Counted from the stretch's first letter, positions 1 through 11,459 are shown. The stretch is DNA of 64,000 bases from Sphingobacterium multivorum (GCF_900457465.1 NZ_UAUU01000009.1:1-64000), one strand, 5' to 3'. Made by a program: numbers and translations. The notes: generated by a model not told the origin, from the sequence alone.

Positions 1-1309
<1,309 letters not shown>

Positions 1310-1459
1310 AAAATGAAGTTTTTGATTCCAACTATTTATAATAATCAGAATTCTTTTTTTATATCTCTGATCTTGGATCGAATTGAACAATTACTTGAAT
1401 TTGTTCATGACTTTCGACTTTCGTCTGTCTACTCGTCACGCTTACATGATTGTGTTTTC

Positions 1460-1468
1460 TTAAAGAAC
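1460..1468 (-). promoter_or_regulatory. boxA-like antitermination element in the rRNA leader
   Basis: Read on the minus strand the site is GTTCTTTAA, close to the core of the boxA antitermination element (TGCTCTTTAACA in E. coli). It sits about 150 bases before the 16S gene and downstream of the two rRNA promoters, the expected place. A match this short in AT-rich leader DNA could be chance. Confidence 0.4.
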
Positions 1469-1558
1469 TTTGTCGCTTCAACTTCCGTATCCGCTATATT
1501 CCGAGGGCATTGCGCCGTCTTTATCGTTTTGTTTTTCCCTTCGTTTCCGTTGGGACTG

Positions 1559-1588
1559 CAAAGGTAGAAATCTTTTTTGAACTTCCAA
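1559..1588 (-). promoter_or_regulatory. rRNA promoter P1 (Bacteroidota type)
   Basis: On the minus strand: TTG (plus 1586-1588), exactly 19 bases, then TACCTTTG (plus 1559-1566), a full match to the Bacteroidota -33/-7 consensus TTG-N19-TAnnTTTG. The start of transcription would fall near 1552, giving a leader of roughly 240 bases before the 16S gene. Confidence 0.8.
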
Positions 1589-1741
1589 AAACTTTCTGAA
1601 GTTTTTTTTCTTTTCTCTTTTCCGATTTCCGCGTTTAAAATAAACCCAGCGGGATTTTAAATCCTGCCAAACTCCCTTAAACCCTTCTTTTTTTCAGGAT
1701 TCCTTCTTTCGAAGCAACCGTCCCTCCCTTGCGGAGTGGTG

Positions 1742-1773
1742 CAAAGATAGGGAGTTTACTAACAAACTTCCAA
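1742..1773 (-). promoter_or_regulatory. rRNA promoter P2 (Bacteroidota type)
   Basis: On the minus strand: TTG (plus 1771-1773), 21 bases, then TATCTTTG (plus 1742-1749). The nine bases TTGGAAGTT at the -33 end are shared with P1, which suggests the two promoters arose by duplication or share an upstream factor. P2 lies about 185 bases upstream of P1. Confidence 0.65.
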
Positions 1774-1839
1774 GCCTTTTGTTCTTATTTATTTCATTTT
1801 CCCCTTAACTACCTGTAACGGTGCGAGATTCTTTTTGTA

Positions 1840-2160
1840 AAACAGGTGGGCGGAAGGCTGGGAACGCCGGATCCGGCACAGGATAGGGACGGGAACCGGG
1901 ATCTAACCTGGACATTGCGGGGGAAACATGGATGATCCTGAAAATTGGATCGCACCACGGACATCCGCGGAACCGGGACTTGATACAGGCTCTGCAGCGG
2001 AAACATGGATGGACATTGTATTGTTCGATCTGCCTAAGCTCGGGATCACTATGGTAGCCCGCTCGGCTCAATGCCAGTTAAAGACGGTGCGCACAGGCGC
2101 AGCCGACAGAGGGCGAGCCAGCCATAGCCGATGGACGGGAACGGGCGGATACTGGTAGGA
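1840..2160. repeat. GC-rich gene-free block with a 77-base-spaced direct repeat
   Basis: This block is visibly richer in G and C than its surroundings. GGAACCGGGA occurs at 1892 and 1969, and GGAAACATGGATG at 1922 and 1999; both pairs are exactly 77 bases apart, so two diverged copies of one unit are present. 77 is seven times 11, and GG doublets recur at roughly 11-base steps through much of the block. Short open frames exist but none resembles a protein family, and none has a convincing start signal. Confidence 0.5.
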
Positions 2161-2203
2161 CCGGAATACCTCCTTTTATAGCGATACTTTCTCACCCTTT
2201 TAC

Positions 2204-2313
2204 TTAGGTTTAGTTTAGGTTTTAGTTAGGTTTTGTTTAGGTATAATATAGGTTATAGCTAAACAAAACCTAACCTATTGCTAAGCTAAATATAAACAAA
2301 AGCTAAACTAAGG
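2204..2313. repeat. Array A: ten in-register 11-base units, second half inverted
   Basis: The stretch divides without gaps into ten 11-base units. The first four begin TTAGG (for example TTAGGTTTTGT at 2226) and the fifth ATAGG. The last five are of the reverse-complement type (for example CTAAACAAAAC at 2259). A perfect 16-bp inverted repeat joins the halves, arms 2225-2240 and 2259-2274. A unit of 11 bases cannot keep a reading frame, so this is not coding; 11 bases is about one helical turn. Confidence 0.75.
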
Positions 2314-2335
2314 AATAAAGAATACTCAACTCTTC

Positions 2336-2355
2336 CCTAGTTAGCGCTAACTAGG
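2336..2355. repeat. Perfect 20-bp palindrome
   Basis: CCTAGTTAGCGCTAACTAGG equals its own reverse complement. It starts 132 bases (12 x 11) after the first unit of array A, so it is in the same 11-base register. No T-run follows on either strand, so it is not a simple terminator. It could be a dyad protein-binding site or the degenerate end of the array. Confidence 0.7.
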
Positions 2356-2459
2356 TTTCCGCTTGGGGATAGGACTCCGGCTACACCGCAGCCCCAGCGG
2401 GAACCTCCCAGCCCTCCTTCCCCCCGGCTTCGTACCATGGTCGGGGCAGATTTGCCCTG

Positions 2460-2666
2460 CAACCGTGTTCTGTCCGTGTTGAGTCCGTGTTGTCTCCGAC
2501 TCTAAGCCCGCACTCACCCCGCTGCCAAAACGGGCAAATGACGCTCCGAACGCGGCCATGTCCCCGGATGTCCCTAAAAAAGGGCAACGCCAATCGGAAC
2601 CGCAGCCGAAAAACTCCCAGCAACGCTACAACACGAAAACAACTCGGAAAAACACGGTATAAATAC
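2460..2666. repeat. Array C: degenerate 11-base repeats with inverted ends
   Basis: Tandem 11-base units are clear at 2471 (TGTCCGTGTTG) and 2482 (AGTCCGTGTTG), with weaker neighbours at 2460 and 2493. Around 2629-2657 the reverse-complement type recurs (CAACACG, CAACTCGG, AACACGG at about 11-base steps). The left part 2461-2495 and the right part 2625-2660 can pair imperfectly. The middle is GC-rich and shows no gene. Confidence 0.45.
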
Positions 2667-3062
2667 AGAAACAACAACAATTCAAGGGTTCAACATCAGA
2701 CTGGGGAATACCCCAATTTAACGATGGAGCGGAGCAGCATTTGCTTCGGAATACCAACTCAAATGACAAACTAGCTTAGAAACGGATAAACATATAAGGA
2801 TCCATATTATCATATAGCCGACACAAAAAATGTAAGGCCAACGACCAAAGTCTCATTTGGCACAGCACCGGACAATAACATAGATTCACAGAAATACAAC
2901 AGGGATGGGCTGTCAAACAACCTTCTTTTGATTTAGAGCGATAACTAAACTAATATCCTGCTAAACCGAAAAATGGTAGCAAGAGATTACGCGAAATCGA
3001 AAGAAACAGAAAAAGAAATGGAACTGAAAACAGCTAAAGCTGATTCGTAAAAAATAAGGAAA
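2667..3062. other. Gene-free stretch between repeats and gtrA-like gene
   Basis: About 400 AT-rich bases with no open frame that resembles a protein. A short hairpin at 3032-3043, followed on the minus strand by a few T residues, could be a weak end for the sphingolipid operon, but it is not convincing. Nothing else was seen. Confidence 0.4.
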
Positions 3063-3461
3063 TTACGATTTCTCTTCAGCTTTAAAAACCCAAAAACGCT
3101 GAAGCGTATAGTTGAAACCCAAAGAAACAAGCAACTCAACAACCAGTTTCGAAAACAAAAAGTTTACATGATATACATCGACCAGAAAATGAATTCCGGT
3201 AGACTTCAATGTGATACTACCACAAACGACGATCACAAATTTCCATAACTGACTGCCGACAGACTTTTGCGTGCTACCGAAGGACCAGTATCGATTGATC
3301 AAAAAATTAACAACAGCACCAAGGCTACCACTAATTACATTGGAAAAAGGAGCACTGATATGAAGTAGCTTATAGCAAGCAGAGTATACTCCAAAATCAA
3401 ACAATCCGCCTAAAAAGGCGGAGAGTTGGGCTTTTAAAAAAGTAATAACTTTTGAAGACAT
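3063..3461 (-). CDS. GtrA-like small membrane protein
   Basis: 132 residues with four hydrophobic segments, the pattern of the GtrA family, whose members are thought to help move lipid-linked sugars across the inner membrane. An early segment with LGGLFDFGVY, the internal NFLINRYWSF stretch and the closing NYTLQRFWVF fit the family, which ends in an aromatic W-x-F motif. It is the last gene of a five-gene minus-strand operon and starts 2 bases after the CDP-alcohol phosphotransferase. By position it may flip a sphingolipid head group or its carrier, but that is inference from context only. Confidence 0.8.
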   Translation of the reverse strand: MSSKVITFLKAQLSAFLGGLFDFGVYSACYKLLHISAPFSNVISGSLGAVVNFLINRYWSFGSTQKSVGSQLWKFVIVVCGSITLKSTGIHFLVDVYHVNFLFSKLVVELLVSLGFNYTLQRFWVFKAEEKS

Positions 3462-3463
3462 CG

Positions 3464-4156
3464 TTAAATAGCCTCCTCCTGTTGTTTTTTCAGTTTATCC
3501 GCTTTATCTTTTTCATCGCCTAATTTAAGAAGTAGGCGTGTATCATTTGTATTAATTATAAAAAGTGCGATACAAATTAACAGTACACACCAATTAATAG
3601 ACCCAGGCATTAAAACTTCAAATAACATAACCAATGAAATAATCACCCGAATTTCAGTAGGCCCCAAAATTCCGGCGTCTATCGTATACTTATCGGTAAT
3701 TCTATACCTGAGCTGAGAAATAATCATTGCCCAGCCATACAATGCGACCAATGTAAATCCCAGATACTTAAAATCACCCACGGTATACAGCACATACCCC
3801 AATCCTATAAAAACCGTACTAATCCAATCCATTACAATATCCAACGCGAAACCGTACCAGCGACGGGATTTATTACGGTAGAATGCGATACGACCATCTA
3901 ATGAATCACCAAACCACTGCACAAAGAAACCAGGGATCCCTAGAAGCAAATAGCGAATATCAACATATTCAGCCAAGATAAAACTCCCCAATATCATTAA
4001 GGAGCCTAAAAATCCAATTGCCGTAAGTCCATCCGAGGTAATCCAATTTGGAATTCGAGGTACGACGTACGAAATAAGTTTTTGTTCGGGTTCACTTAAG
4101 ATATTTGTTCTCTTTCTATCCTGAAAAAGTTTTTTATTTATTTTTAACTCACTCAT
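3464..4156 (-). CDS. CDP-alcohol phosphotransferase, probable sphingolipid head-group enzyme
   Basis: 230 residues with several membrane segments. The family motif D-x2-DG-x2-AR-x9-G-x3-D-x3-D is visible near residues 85-115 as GDSLDGRIAFYRNKSRRWYG followed by FALDIVMD. All four metal-binding aspartates are present, but the arginine of the usual AR pair is phenylalanine. Family members move a phospho-alcohol from a CDP-alcohol to a lipid hydroxyl, or the reverse. Placed after the ceramide genes, the natural guess is addition of a phospho-head group such as phosphoinositol or phosphoethanolamine to ceramide; the actual substrate cannot be read from the sequence. It lies 7 bases after the reductase gene. 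Confidence 0.8.
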   Translation of the reverse strand: MSELKINKKLFQDRKRTNILSEPEQKLISYVVPRIPNWITSDGLTAIGFLGSLMILGSFILAEYVDIRYLLLGIPGFFVQWFGDSLDGRIAFYRNKSRRWYGFALDIVMDWISTVFIGLGYVLYTVGDFKYLGFTLVALYGWAMIISQLRYRITDKYTIDAGILGPTEIRVIISLVMLFEVLMPGSINWCVLLICIALFIINTNDTRLLLKLGDEKDKADKLKKQQEEAI

Positions 4157-4165
4157 TATCTGCGA

Positions 4166-5158
4166 TTATAGCCATTTATTTTCTTTATACCAAGCCAATG
4201 CCTCCATTAAGCCTTTCTTCAAATCATATTTAGGTTGGTATTGTAGCTGACGTTGAGCCGCCGAGATATCACAGCCCCAGTTTTCAGCTGTAAGTTCATT
4301 CAGTCGCTCCGGATATAGCACAGGTATTGCTTTAGATTTTTTATACAATCGTTCAAAAATAACCGCGATAGTCTTCACGACACCAAAAGGAATATGCATA
4401 CGAATCATTTTCTTTTGGCTAAACTCTTTGAAAAATCTAGCCAACTCATAACGGCCATACACCTGCCCATCACTGAGGTTATACACCTGCTTTCCTCCTT
4501 GATCAAAACGACAGGCATGAATGATCGCCTGCACCAGGTCAGCAACATAAATAAAGCTAAGCTTTTGAGGAGAGCGGCCAACATAGGCATCCAGGCCGCC
4601 ATTCATTGTTTTAAAAACAATAAAAATATCTTTTTCACGAGGGCCGTATACTGCAGTGGGGCGCAAAATCGTTAGTGGCTGATCTCTAAAATCATCCAAG
4701 GCGAGCTCCGCTTTCCGTTTACTACGACCATAGGCCGTAACAGGGCGATAGGGATTGCTCTCATCGATAAGGTTAGCATCGTAGCTAACAGGACCGATTG
4801 CCGCAAGACTACTAACGAAAACAAATCTTTTGATGGGAGTTTTTAAATAAAAACAAGCAGATGCCAAGTTTTTTGTATAACCAACGTTGACCTTTTCGAG
4901 ATCTTCTTCGTGCTTGGCACGAGTCATTGCCGCAGCATGAACAACATAGGTATAGTTTTCCGCTTCCAGTAATTCGCTGATAGACTCTTCATCAGAGAAA
5001 TCCGGATAAACAAATTTATCTACAACGGAGCGAATTTCTGAAACATCACTTGACTTCCTCACCGCGGCATGAACTTCCATCCCCGCCTCTTTCGCTGCTC
5101 TTGTCAAATGATAGCCTACAAAACCACTCGCTCCGGTGATTAATACTTTTTCTATCAT
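4166..5158 (-). CDS. NAD(P)-dependent epimerase/dehydratase, candidate ceramide pathway reductase (CerR-like)
   Basis: 330 residues of the extended short-chain dehydrogenase type. The N-terminal Rossmann motif TGASGFVGYHL binds the dinucleotide, and the catalytic pair appears as YGRSK near residue 143. The start codon overlaps the stop of the upstream acyltransferase gene by 4 bases (ATGA), so the two are translationally coupled. In Caulobacter the keto group left by serine palmitoyltransferase is reduced by CerR, a protein of this same family, encoded with spt and the ceramide synthase. The assignment here rests on family plus neighbours; a nucleotide-sugar epimerase cannot be excluded from sequence alone. 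Confidence 0.75.
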   Translation of the reverse strand: MIEKVLITGASGFVGYHLTRAAKEAGMEVHAAVRKSSDVSEIRSVVDKFVYPDFSDEESISELLEAENYTYVVHAAAMTRAKHEEDLEKVNVGYTKNLASACFYLKTPIKRFVFVSSLAAIGPVSYDANLIDESNPYRPVTAYGRSKRKAELALDDFRDQPLTILRPTAVYGPREKDIFIVFKTMNGGLDAYVGRSPQKLSFIYVADLVQAIIHACRFDQGGKQVYNLSDGQVYGRYELARFFKEFSQKKMIRMHIPFGVVKTIAVIFERLYKKSKAIPVLYPERLNELTAENWGCDISAAQRQLQYQPKYDLKKGLMEALAWYKENKWL

Positions 5159-6276
5159 AATGATTTTTGATACAAACGATAACGTTTGTACAATTCTCCA
5201 TTCATTTGTTCTATAGCGTGGTTCATCATGTAATTATGCTCCAACATCCACGAACATTCGGCCCCTTTGATATTAGAATCTTTTGATTCTTTTATAATTC
5301 GGCCATACAGACATGCTTCAATACCAAGTTTACGGTAGTCTTCCAATACCCCTAACATGAGTACACGAAGCAAGTTGATTTTTTTCTTTCCAAATAACAA
5401 TTTAAAAATACCCGTAGGAAGTAGACGTCCTCGCTTCACTTTGATAAGGATTTGATTGATATCAGGTATCCCTAGACCAAAGCCAACAAGCTCACCATCT
5501 TTCTCCGCAACGATAGCAAAACGTGGATCGAGAATCATTTTTAGATCTTTGGCCGTATAATTAAATTCGTCCTCTGTCATCGGAACAAAACCCGAATTTT
5601 TATCCCATGCTCTATTATAAATATCACGAACTTTTGCTGCCTCGTTTTTAAAATCCTTCACATTGAATTGACGCAATGTAATGCCAGATCTTTTCAAACG
5701 CTCTTCCAGTCTATCCAAAAGCATGACTGAACGTTTATCCGCCGACTTTTCCATGACCAAGTAAGCTCTCAAATCCACTTTATGTCCATAACCCGAATTG
5801 GTAATCAAGTCGATGTAATACGGTGAATTGTAGGGCATCATGGCTACTGGAGGCTTATCAAAACCGTCAACCAATAAACCAACGGTATCATTGGTTGATA
5901 AATTGATCGGCCCAACGATCGTATCCCCTCCTTTAGCTTTAACCCATTTCTCTGCAGTCTCAAATAACGCGTTTGCGACTTCTTGATCATCTATACAATC
6001 GAAAAAACCCCACTGCCCTTCATTCACATGATTGAAAGCATTATGGTTATTGTTCCAGATGGCACATATACGACCGACAATCTTATCGTTACGATAAGCT
6101 AGAAAAGGTTGTGCTTGGGAATGTTTATAAAAGGGATGCTTGTCAGGGGAAAGCAAATCGTTTTGTTCAAGAAATAAGGCAGGTACATAATTAGGATTTC
6201 CCTCATAGAGACTATGAGGGAAATCTATAAAGAGCCGTCTTTGTTTCTTTGTTTCAACGGGTATAATCTGAATCAT
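5155..6276 (-). CDS. GNAT-like acyltransferase, candidate bacterial ceramide synthase (bCerS-like)
   Basis: 373 residues. The N-terminal third has a conserved stretch (PNYVPALFLEQ, then FLAYRNDKIVGRI, an acetyltransferase-like strand) and the C-terminal half another (FAIVAEKDGELVGFGLGIPD), so the protein looks like a double GNAT fold. It lies 11 bases after spt and is coupled to the downstream reductase. The bacterial ceramide synthase described in Caulobacter is a GNAT-superfamily protein encoded near spt, and this gene fits in family, operon and size. The predicted reaction is N-acylation of the long-chain base. Confidence is good for the family and moderate for the reaction. Confidence 0.7.
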   Translation of the reverse strand: MIQIIPVETKKQRRLFIDFPHSLYEGNPNYVPALFLEQNDLLSPDKHPFYKHSQAQPFLAYRNDKIVGRICAIWNNNHNAFNHVNEGQWGFFDCIDDQEVANALFETAEKWVKAKGGDTIVGPINLSTNDTVGLLVDGFDKPPVAMMPYNSPYYIDLITNSGYGHKVDLRAYLVMEKSADKRSVMLLDRLEERLKRSGITLRQFNVKDFKNEAAKVRDIYNRAWDKNSGFVPMTEDEFNYTAKDLKMILDPRFAIVAEKDGELVGFGLGIPDINQILIKVKRGRLLPTGIFKLLFGKKKINLLRVLMLGVLEDYRKLGIEACLYGRIIKESKDSNIKGAECSWMLEHNYMMNHAIEQMNGELYKRYRLYQKSL

Positions 6277-6287
6277 ACGATTAGATT

Positions 6288-7897
<1,610 letters not shown>

Positions 7898-8352
7898 ATG
7901 GCTTTATCTTCAGATATCAATATAAAAATAAAAAAGCTTCTTTTGAATACCACTTACTGGACAAGTACATTGCAGGAATTCGATTATTGGGTACAGAAAT
8001 AAAATCCATACGCGAAGGAAAGGCAAATATTAACGATAGTTTCTGTAGTTTTTTTGAGGACGGATTATACATCCGTAACATGCACATTGCCGAATATTCC
8101 ATGGGATCTTTCTATAACCATGAAGCAAAACGCGACCGTCAACTGCTATTGACAAAAAGAGAATTAAAAAAACTGAAAGAGAAAGGGGAAGAACGTGGTT
8201 TTACCATTGTACCCCTACGCATCTTTATCAGTGCCCGGGGGTTTGCCAAAGTTGAAATTGCCTTGGCACAGGGTAAAAAAGATTTTGACAAACGAGAAAA
8301 CATCAAAGAAAGAGATGTTAAACGTGAGCTTGATCGCGTGATGAAATTTTAG
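7898..8352 (+). CDS. smpB: SsrA-binding protein SmpB, one-base frameshift in this sequence
   Basis: SmpB binds tmRNA and takes part in rescue of stalled ribosomes. The downstream frame reads KKASFEYHLLDKYIAGI then LLGTEIKSIREGKANINDSF, the family signature, and ends in the usual basic tail. The true start is ATG at 7898 (MALSSDINIK); it is in a different frame, and the A5 run at 7924-7928 must gain one base to join the two parts. Joined length is about 151 residues, normal for the family. An open frame from TTG 7987 alone would lack the conserved N-terminus. Because tmRNA rescue is generally needed, the shift is more likely a consensus error than a mutation. Confidence 0.88.
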
Positions 8353-8353
8353 G

Positions 8354-9256
8354 TTAACGCGCCAGGACAAATGCGCCTGGCGTCATGCCTACCCTGCTTT
8401 TAAAAAGCCGAACAAAGTAGTTGACATCATTAAATCCTGCCCCATAGCACGACTCCTTTACATTACGGGTGAGTAAAAGCATCTTTTTTGCCTTCTCGAT
8501 ACGCTGTTGGATCACATACTCCATTGGACTAAGTCCAAGTTCACGGTTAAACATCCGCGTAAGGCTCGCTTTGCTCATGTGAGCAGTCCGCTCCAATAGA
8601 CCAATTGAAATTTTCTCGGTAATATGTTTCTGAATAAATTCCTGCACGTGTAACAGTACTTTGTTGGGCGACTTCCCAATTTTTAATGCCATCATCGACT
8701 GTGACTGAAGTAGCCGAATCGTAAGCTCTTTAAAGGTCAGATCTGCAAGCACATCTTTCAACGGATTTTCACTAATAATGATCTGAAACAACTTGTTCAC
8801 CAGATCGGCAAGCTCAGTCGAATTGTACAGGTGAAAAAACTCCGGATCAAGCCGCCATTGATTGACATGTTCTTTTGGATAAAACTCATTTAGATAATCT
8901 AAGACTGCTGCTATCTTCTCTCTATGAATTGTTAAAGCGGTACACTGCGTGGGCTGGTCGAGGGTCGCTTCTGGAAAATCAATATGCATAGCCACCGATG
9001 CAGGTAACACCATCATCTGACCGGGCAGATAGTCAAAAGCCTTTACATTCTCCAAATGCATGATTTTTTTACCCTGGATCATATTAATCATAACCAAATC
9101 ATCAAAACATAAAGGTACATGCTGCGATATCCGATATGTTTCGTAGATATTAAGCTCCAAGCTATCTAACGTAAATGCGCGTCGGTTCTCCACTAATGTG
9201 CTGAGCTCCCCCTTCCGCGAAAATGGCAATGTATGAATCAGCGTCCTATTTTCCAT
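8354..9256 (-). CDS. AraC-family transcriptional regulator
   Basis: 300 residues with a cupin-like sensing half (about 1-190) and a C-terminal pair of helix-turn-helix motifs (about 205-300), including SKASLTRMFNRELGLSPMEY and the family-typical AGFNDVNYFVRLFKSRVGMTP. It is divergent from an aldehyde dehydrogenase gene and converges with smpB, only one base separating the stops. Regulators of this kind with the same two neighbours (aldehyde dehydrogenase, DUF779) are common, so it most likely controls that operon in response to an alcohol or aldehyde. The ligand is not known. Confidence 0.9.
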   Translation of the reverse strand: MENRTLIHTLPFSRKGELSTLVENRRAFTLDSLELNIYETYRISQHVPLCFDDLVMINMIQGKKIMHLENVKAFDYLPGQMMVLPASVAMHIDFPEATLDQPTQCTALTIHREKIAAVLDYLNEFYPKEHVNQWRLDPEFFHLYNSTELADLVNKLFQIIISENPLKDVLADLTFKELTIRLLQSQSMMALKIGKSPNKVLLHVQEFIQKHITEKISIGLLERTAHMSKASLTRMFNRELGLSPMEYVIQQRIEKAKKMLLLTRNVKESCYGAGFNDVNYFVRLFKSRVGMTPGAFVLAR

Positions 9257-9331
9257 AGTGCAACAATTAAATATAATTGGCAGTCAATCAAATATAATAA
9301 ATAAAATAAACTATGAGCGAAAGTTATGTGC

Positions 9332-9341
9332 CACAATTGTG
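9332..9341. promoter_or_regulatory. CACAATTGTG palindrome between AraC gene and aldehyde dehydrogenase
   Basis: A perfect 10-bp palindrome in the 175-base divergent gap, about 90 bases before the dehydrogenase start. It is a possible operator, but AraC-family proteins usually bind direct repeats, so the link is weak. Confidence 0.25.
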
Positions 9342-9431
9342 CTATGTTTTGGATCAATTCTGCTACACCATTGAATAATTGCTGGCTAACTTTGATAAGA
9401 AGGGATTAAAAATAATTAATAAATAAACCAT

Positions 9432-10934
9432 ATGAGCGCAATCAAAAGACCATCGTTCAAAGAACGATATGACAACTACATTGGTGGTAAATTTGTCGCA
9501 CCAATTCAAGGAAAATACTTCGATAATATTTCGCCGGTAGATGGAAAAGTGTTTACTCAAGTTGCCCATTCAACAAAAGAAGATCTGGATCTCGCTGTCG
9601 ACACCGCCGCTAAAGCTTTTGAAACTTGGGGACAAACCTCGGCTACAGAACGAAGTATTATCCTCAATAAAATTGCTGACCGCATTGAAGCTAATTTAGA
9701 ATATATCGCCGCCGTTGAAACGATAGACAACGGAAAAGCGGTACGTGAAACATTAAATGCCGATATCCCATTGGCAATCGACCATTTCAGGTATTTTGCT
9801 GGTGTAATCCGCGCTGAAGAGGGGTCCATAAGCGAATTGGACAGCAATACAGTGTCACTGATTGTACACGAACCAATCGGAGTTGTTGCACAGATTATTC
9901 CATGGAATTTCCCGATTCTAATGGCCGTATGGAAACTAGCTCCGGCCCTTGCCGCAGGGAACACCGTCGTATTAAAACCTGCTGAAAGTACACCCACATC
10001 CATTCTTGTCCTTATGGAGATTATCGGTGATCTGATTCCTGCCGGAGTAGTCAATATCGTTAACGGTTTCGGCGCAGAACTTGGTCGTTCTTTGGTCACA
10101 AACCCAAAGGTTTCCAAAGCAGCATTCACTGGTTCCACAGCAACTGGACGTTTGGTTATGCAATATGCGACTGAAAATATCATTCCGGTAACCCTAGAAT
10201 TGGGTGGGAAATCGCCCAATATTTTCTTTAGTTCGGTTATGGATGCAGACGATGCATTTTTGGACAAAGCAGTGGAAGGAGCCGTATTATTCGCACTCAA
10301 TCAGGGCGAAATTTGTACCTGTCCTTCTCGTTTACTGATCCAGGAGGACATTTATGAAAAATTTATCGCTAAAGTAGTCGATCGGGTTAATCAGATCAAA
10401 GTGGGCGATCCATTAGACCCAACAACAATGATGGGTGCTCAGGCATCGAAGATCCAAAAGGACAAAATTATGTCCTATATTAAACTTGGCAAAGAAGAAG
10501 GGGCCGAAGTATTGACCGGCGGTGATGAAAACAATGTCGGTGCTGGTTTTGAAGAAGGCTACTACATCAAACCTACCCTATTCAAAGGCGATAATAGCAT
10601 GCGTATTTTCCAGGAAGAAATCTTCGGCCCCGTGTTGGCAGTCACCACGTTCAAGGATGAACAAGAAGCAATTGCTATCGCCAACGACACCATGTATGGT
10701 CTCGGAGCAGGTGTATGGACCCGAGATGCACATCAGCTTTATCAGATCCCACGTGCCATACAAGCAGGACGTGTTTGGGTAAATCAGTATCACTCCTACC
10801 CAGCGGGTGCCCCATTTGGCGGATACAAACAATCAGGAATTGGACGGGAAAACCATAAAATGATGCTTGCCCATTACAGACAGGCCAAAAATATGTTGAT
10901 TTCCTACAGTAAAGAAAAACTTGGTTTCTTTTAA
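9432..10934 (+). CDS. NAD-dependent aldehyde dehydrogenase
   Basis: 500 residues, full length for the ALDH superfamily. Oxidises an aldehyde to the acid with NAD(P). Seen: the PWNFP cofactor-loop motif near residue 157, FTGSTATGR in the nucleotide site, the glutamate motif [11 protein letters not shown], and the catalytic cysteine in [11 protein letters not shown]. The double-cysteine form NQGE-CTCPSR is typical of acetaldehyde/lactaldehyde-type dehydrogenases (AldA/AcoD/ExaC group) that are encoded beside DUF779 proteins. Start at ATG 9432. Two hairpins (10946-10976 and 10983-11002) lie between it and the DUF779 gene and may tune downstream expression. Confidence 0.93.
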   Translation: MSAIKRPSFKERYDNYIGGKFVAPIQGKYFDNISPVDGKVFTQVAHSTKEDLDLAVDTAAKAFETWGQTSATERSIILNKIADRIEANLEYIAAVETIDNGKAVRETLNADIPLAIDHFRYFAGVIRAEEGSISELDSNTVSLIVHEPIGVVAQIIPWNFPILMAVWKLAPALAAGNTVVLKPAESTPTSILVLMEIIGDLIPAGVVNIVNGFGAELGRSLVTNPKVSKAAFTGSTATGRLVMQYATENIIPVTLELGGKSPNIFFSSVMDADDAFLDKAVEGAVLFALNQGEICTCPSRLLIQEDIYEKFIAKVVDRVNQIKVGDPLDPTTMMGAQASKIQKDKIMSYIKLGKEEGAEVLTGGDENNVGAGFEEGYYIKPTLFKGDNSMRIFQEEIFGPVLAVTTFKDEQEAIAIANDTMYGLGAGVWTRDAHQLYQIPRAIQAGRVWVNQYHSYPAGAPFGGYKQSGIGRENHKMMLAHYRQAKNMLISYSKEKLGFF

Positions 10935-11054
10935 CTGAAGCGTACCGGGTATTCTTTTCGAACAGCTAGATACCCGAGTTTAGGGGGAGCAAATGCTGCC
11001 CCTTCAGCTGAATTTCCTATTCGTCAACGCTAAAACACATAAACGAATTTCACC

Positions 11055-11429
11055 ATGATCAATAGACTAGACATCACTGAAAAAGCCAGGGAGCTCATTC
11101 ATGAACTTGAAGCGAAGCATGGTAAATTAATGTTTTATCAGGCCGGAGGTTGCTGCGAGGGTACACAGCCACAGTGTTTTGAGGAAGGAGGTTATTTTCC
11201 TAGGACAAATGACGCCATGATCGGATTAGCCGAAGGATATGAGTTTTGGGTGGATCGGGATCTCTTTGAATATTGGAAACATGCGCATTTCACACTCGAT
11301 GTGCTGGATGGATTTGGTCCGGGGGGATTCTCATTGGAAACCCCACTGGGTAAAACTTTCAAAGTTCATTATCGTTTATTTACAGCCGAAGAACTTAACG
11401 ACCTCCGCCCCATCAAGAGAAACGAATGA
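11055..11429 (+). CDS. DUF779 family protein
   Basis: 124 residues, with the family's conserved QAGGCCEGTQPQCF cysteine cluster near residues 30-43. Function not established; proteins of this family nearly always sit next to an aldehyde dehydrogenase, as here. The vicinal cysteines suggest a metal or redox role, which is inference. It is the second gene of the aldehyde dehydrogenase operon. Confidence 0.88.
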   Translation: MINRLDITEKARELIHELEAKHGKLMFYQAGGCCEGTQPQCFEEGGYFPRTNDAMIGLAEGYEFWVDRDLFEYWKHAHFTLDVLDGFGPGGFSLETPLGKTFKVHYRLFTAEELNDLRPIKRNE

Positions 11430-11430
11430 C

Positions 11431-11459
11431 AAAAAGGGTCGCATTGCAATCTGCGACCC
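11431..11459 (-). terminator. Terminator hairpin after the thioesterase gene
   Basis: GGGTCGCA at 11436-11443 pairs with TGCGACCC at 11452-11459, and a T5 run follows on the minus strand (plus A5 at 11431-11435). It serves the minus-strand thioesterase; it may also stop DUF779 transcription weakly. Confidence 0.75.

Noticed and set aside
1805..2774. Several open frames of 65-99 codons in the GC-rich stretch
   Set aside because: Open frames are expected by chance in GC-rich DNA; none has a family resemblance or a start signal, and the periodic 11-base repeats explain the composition better.
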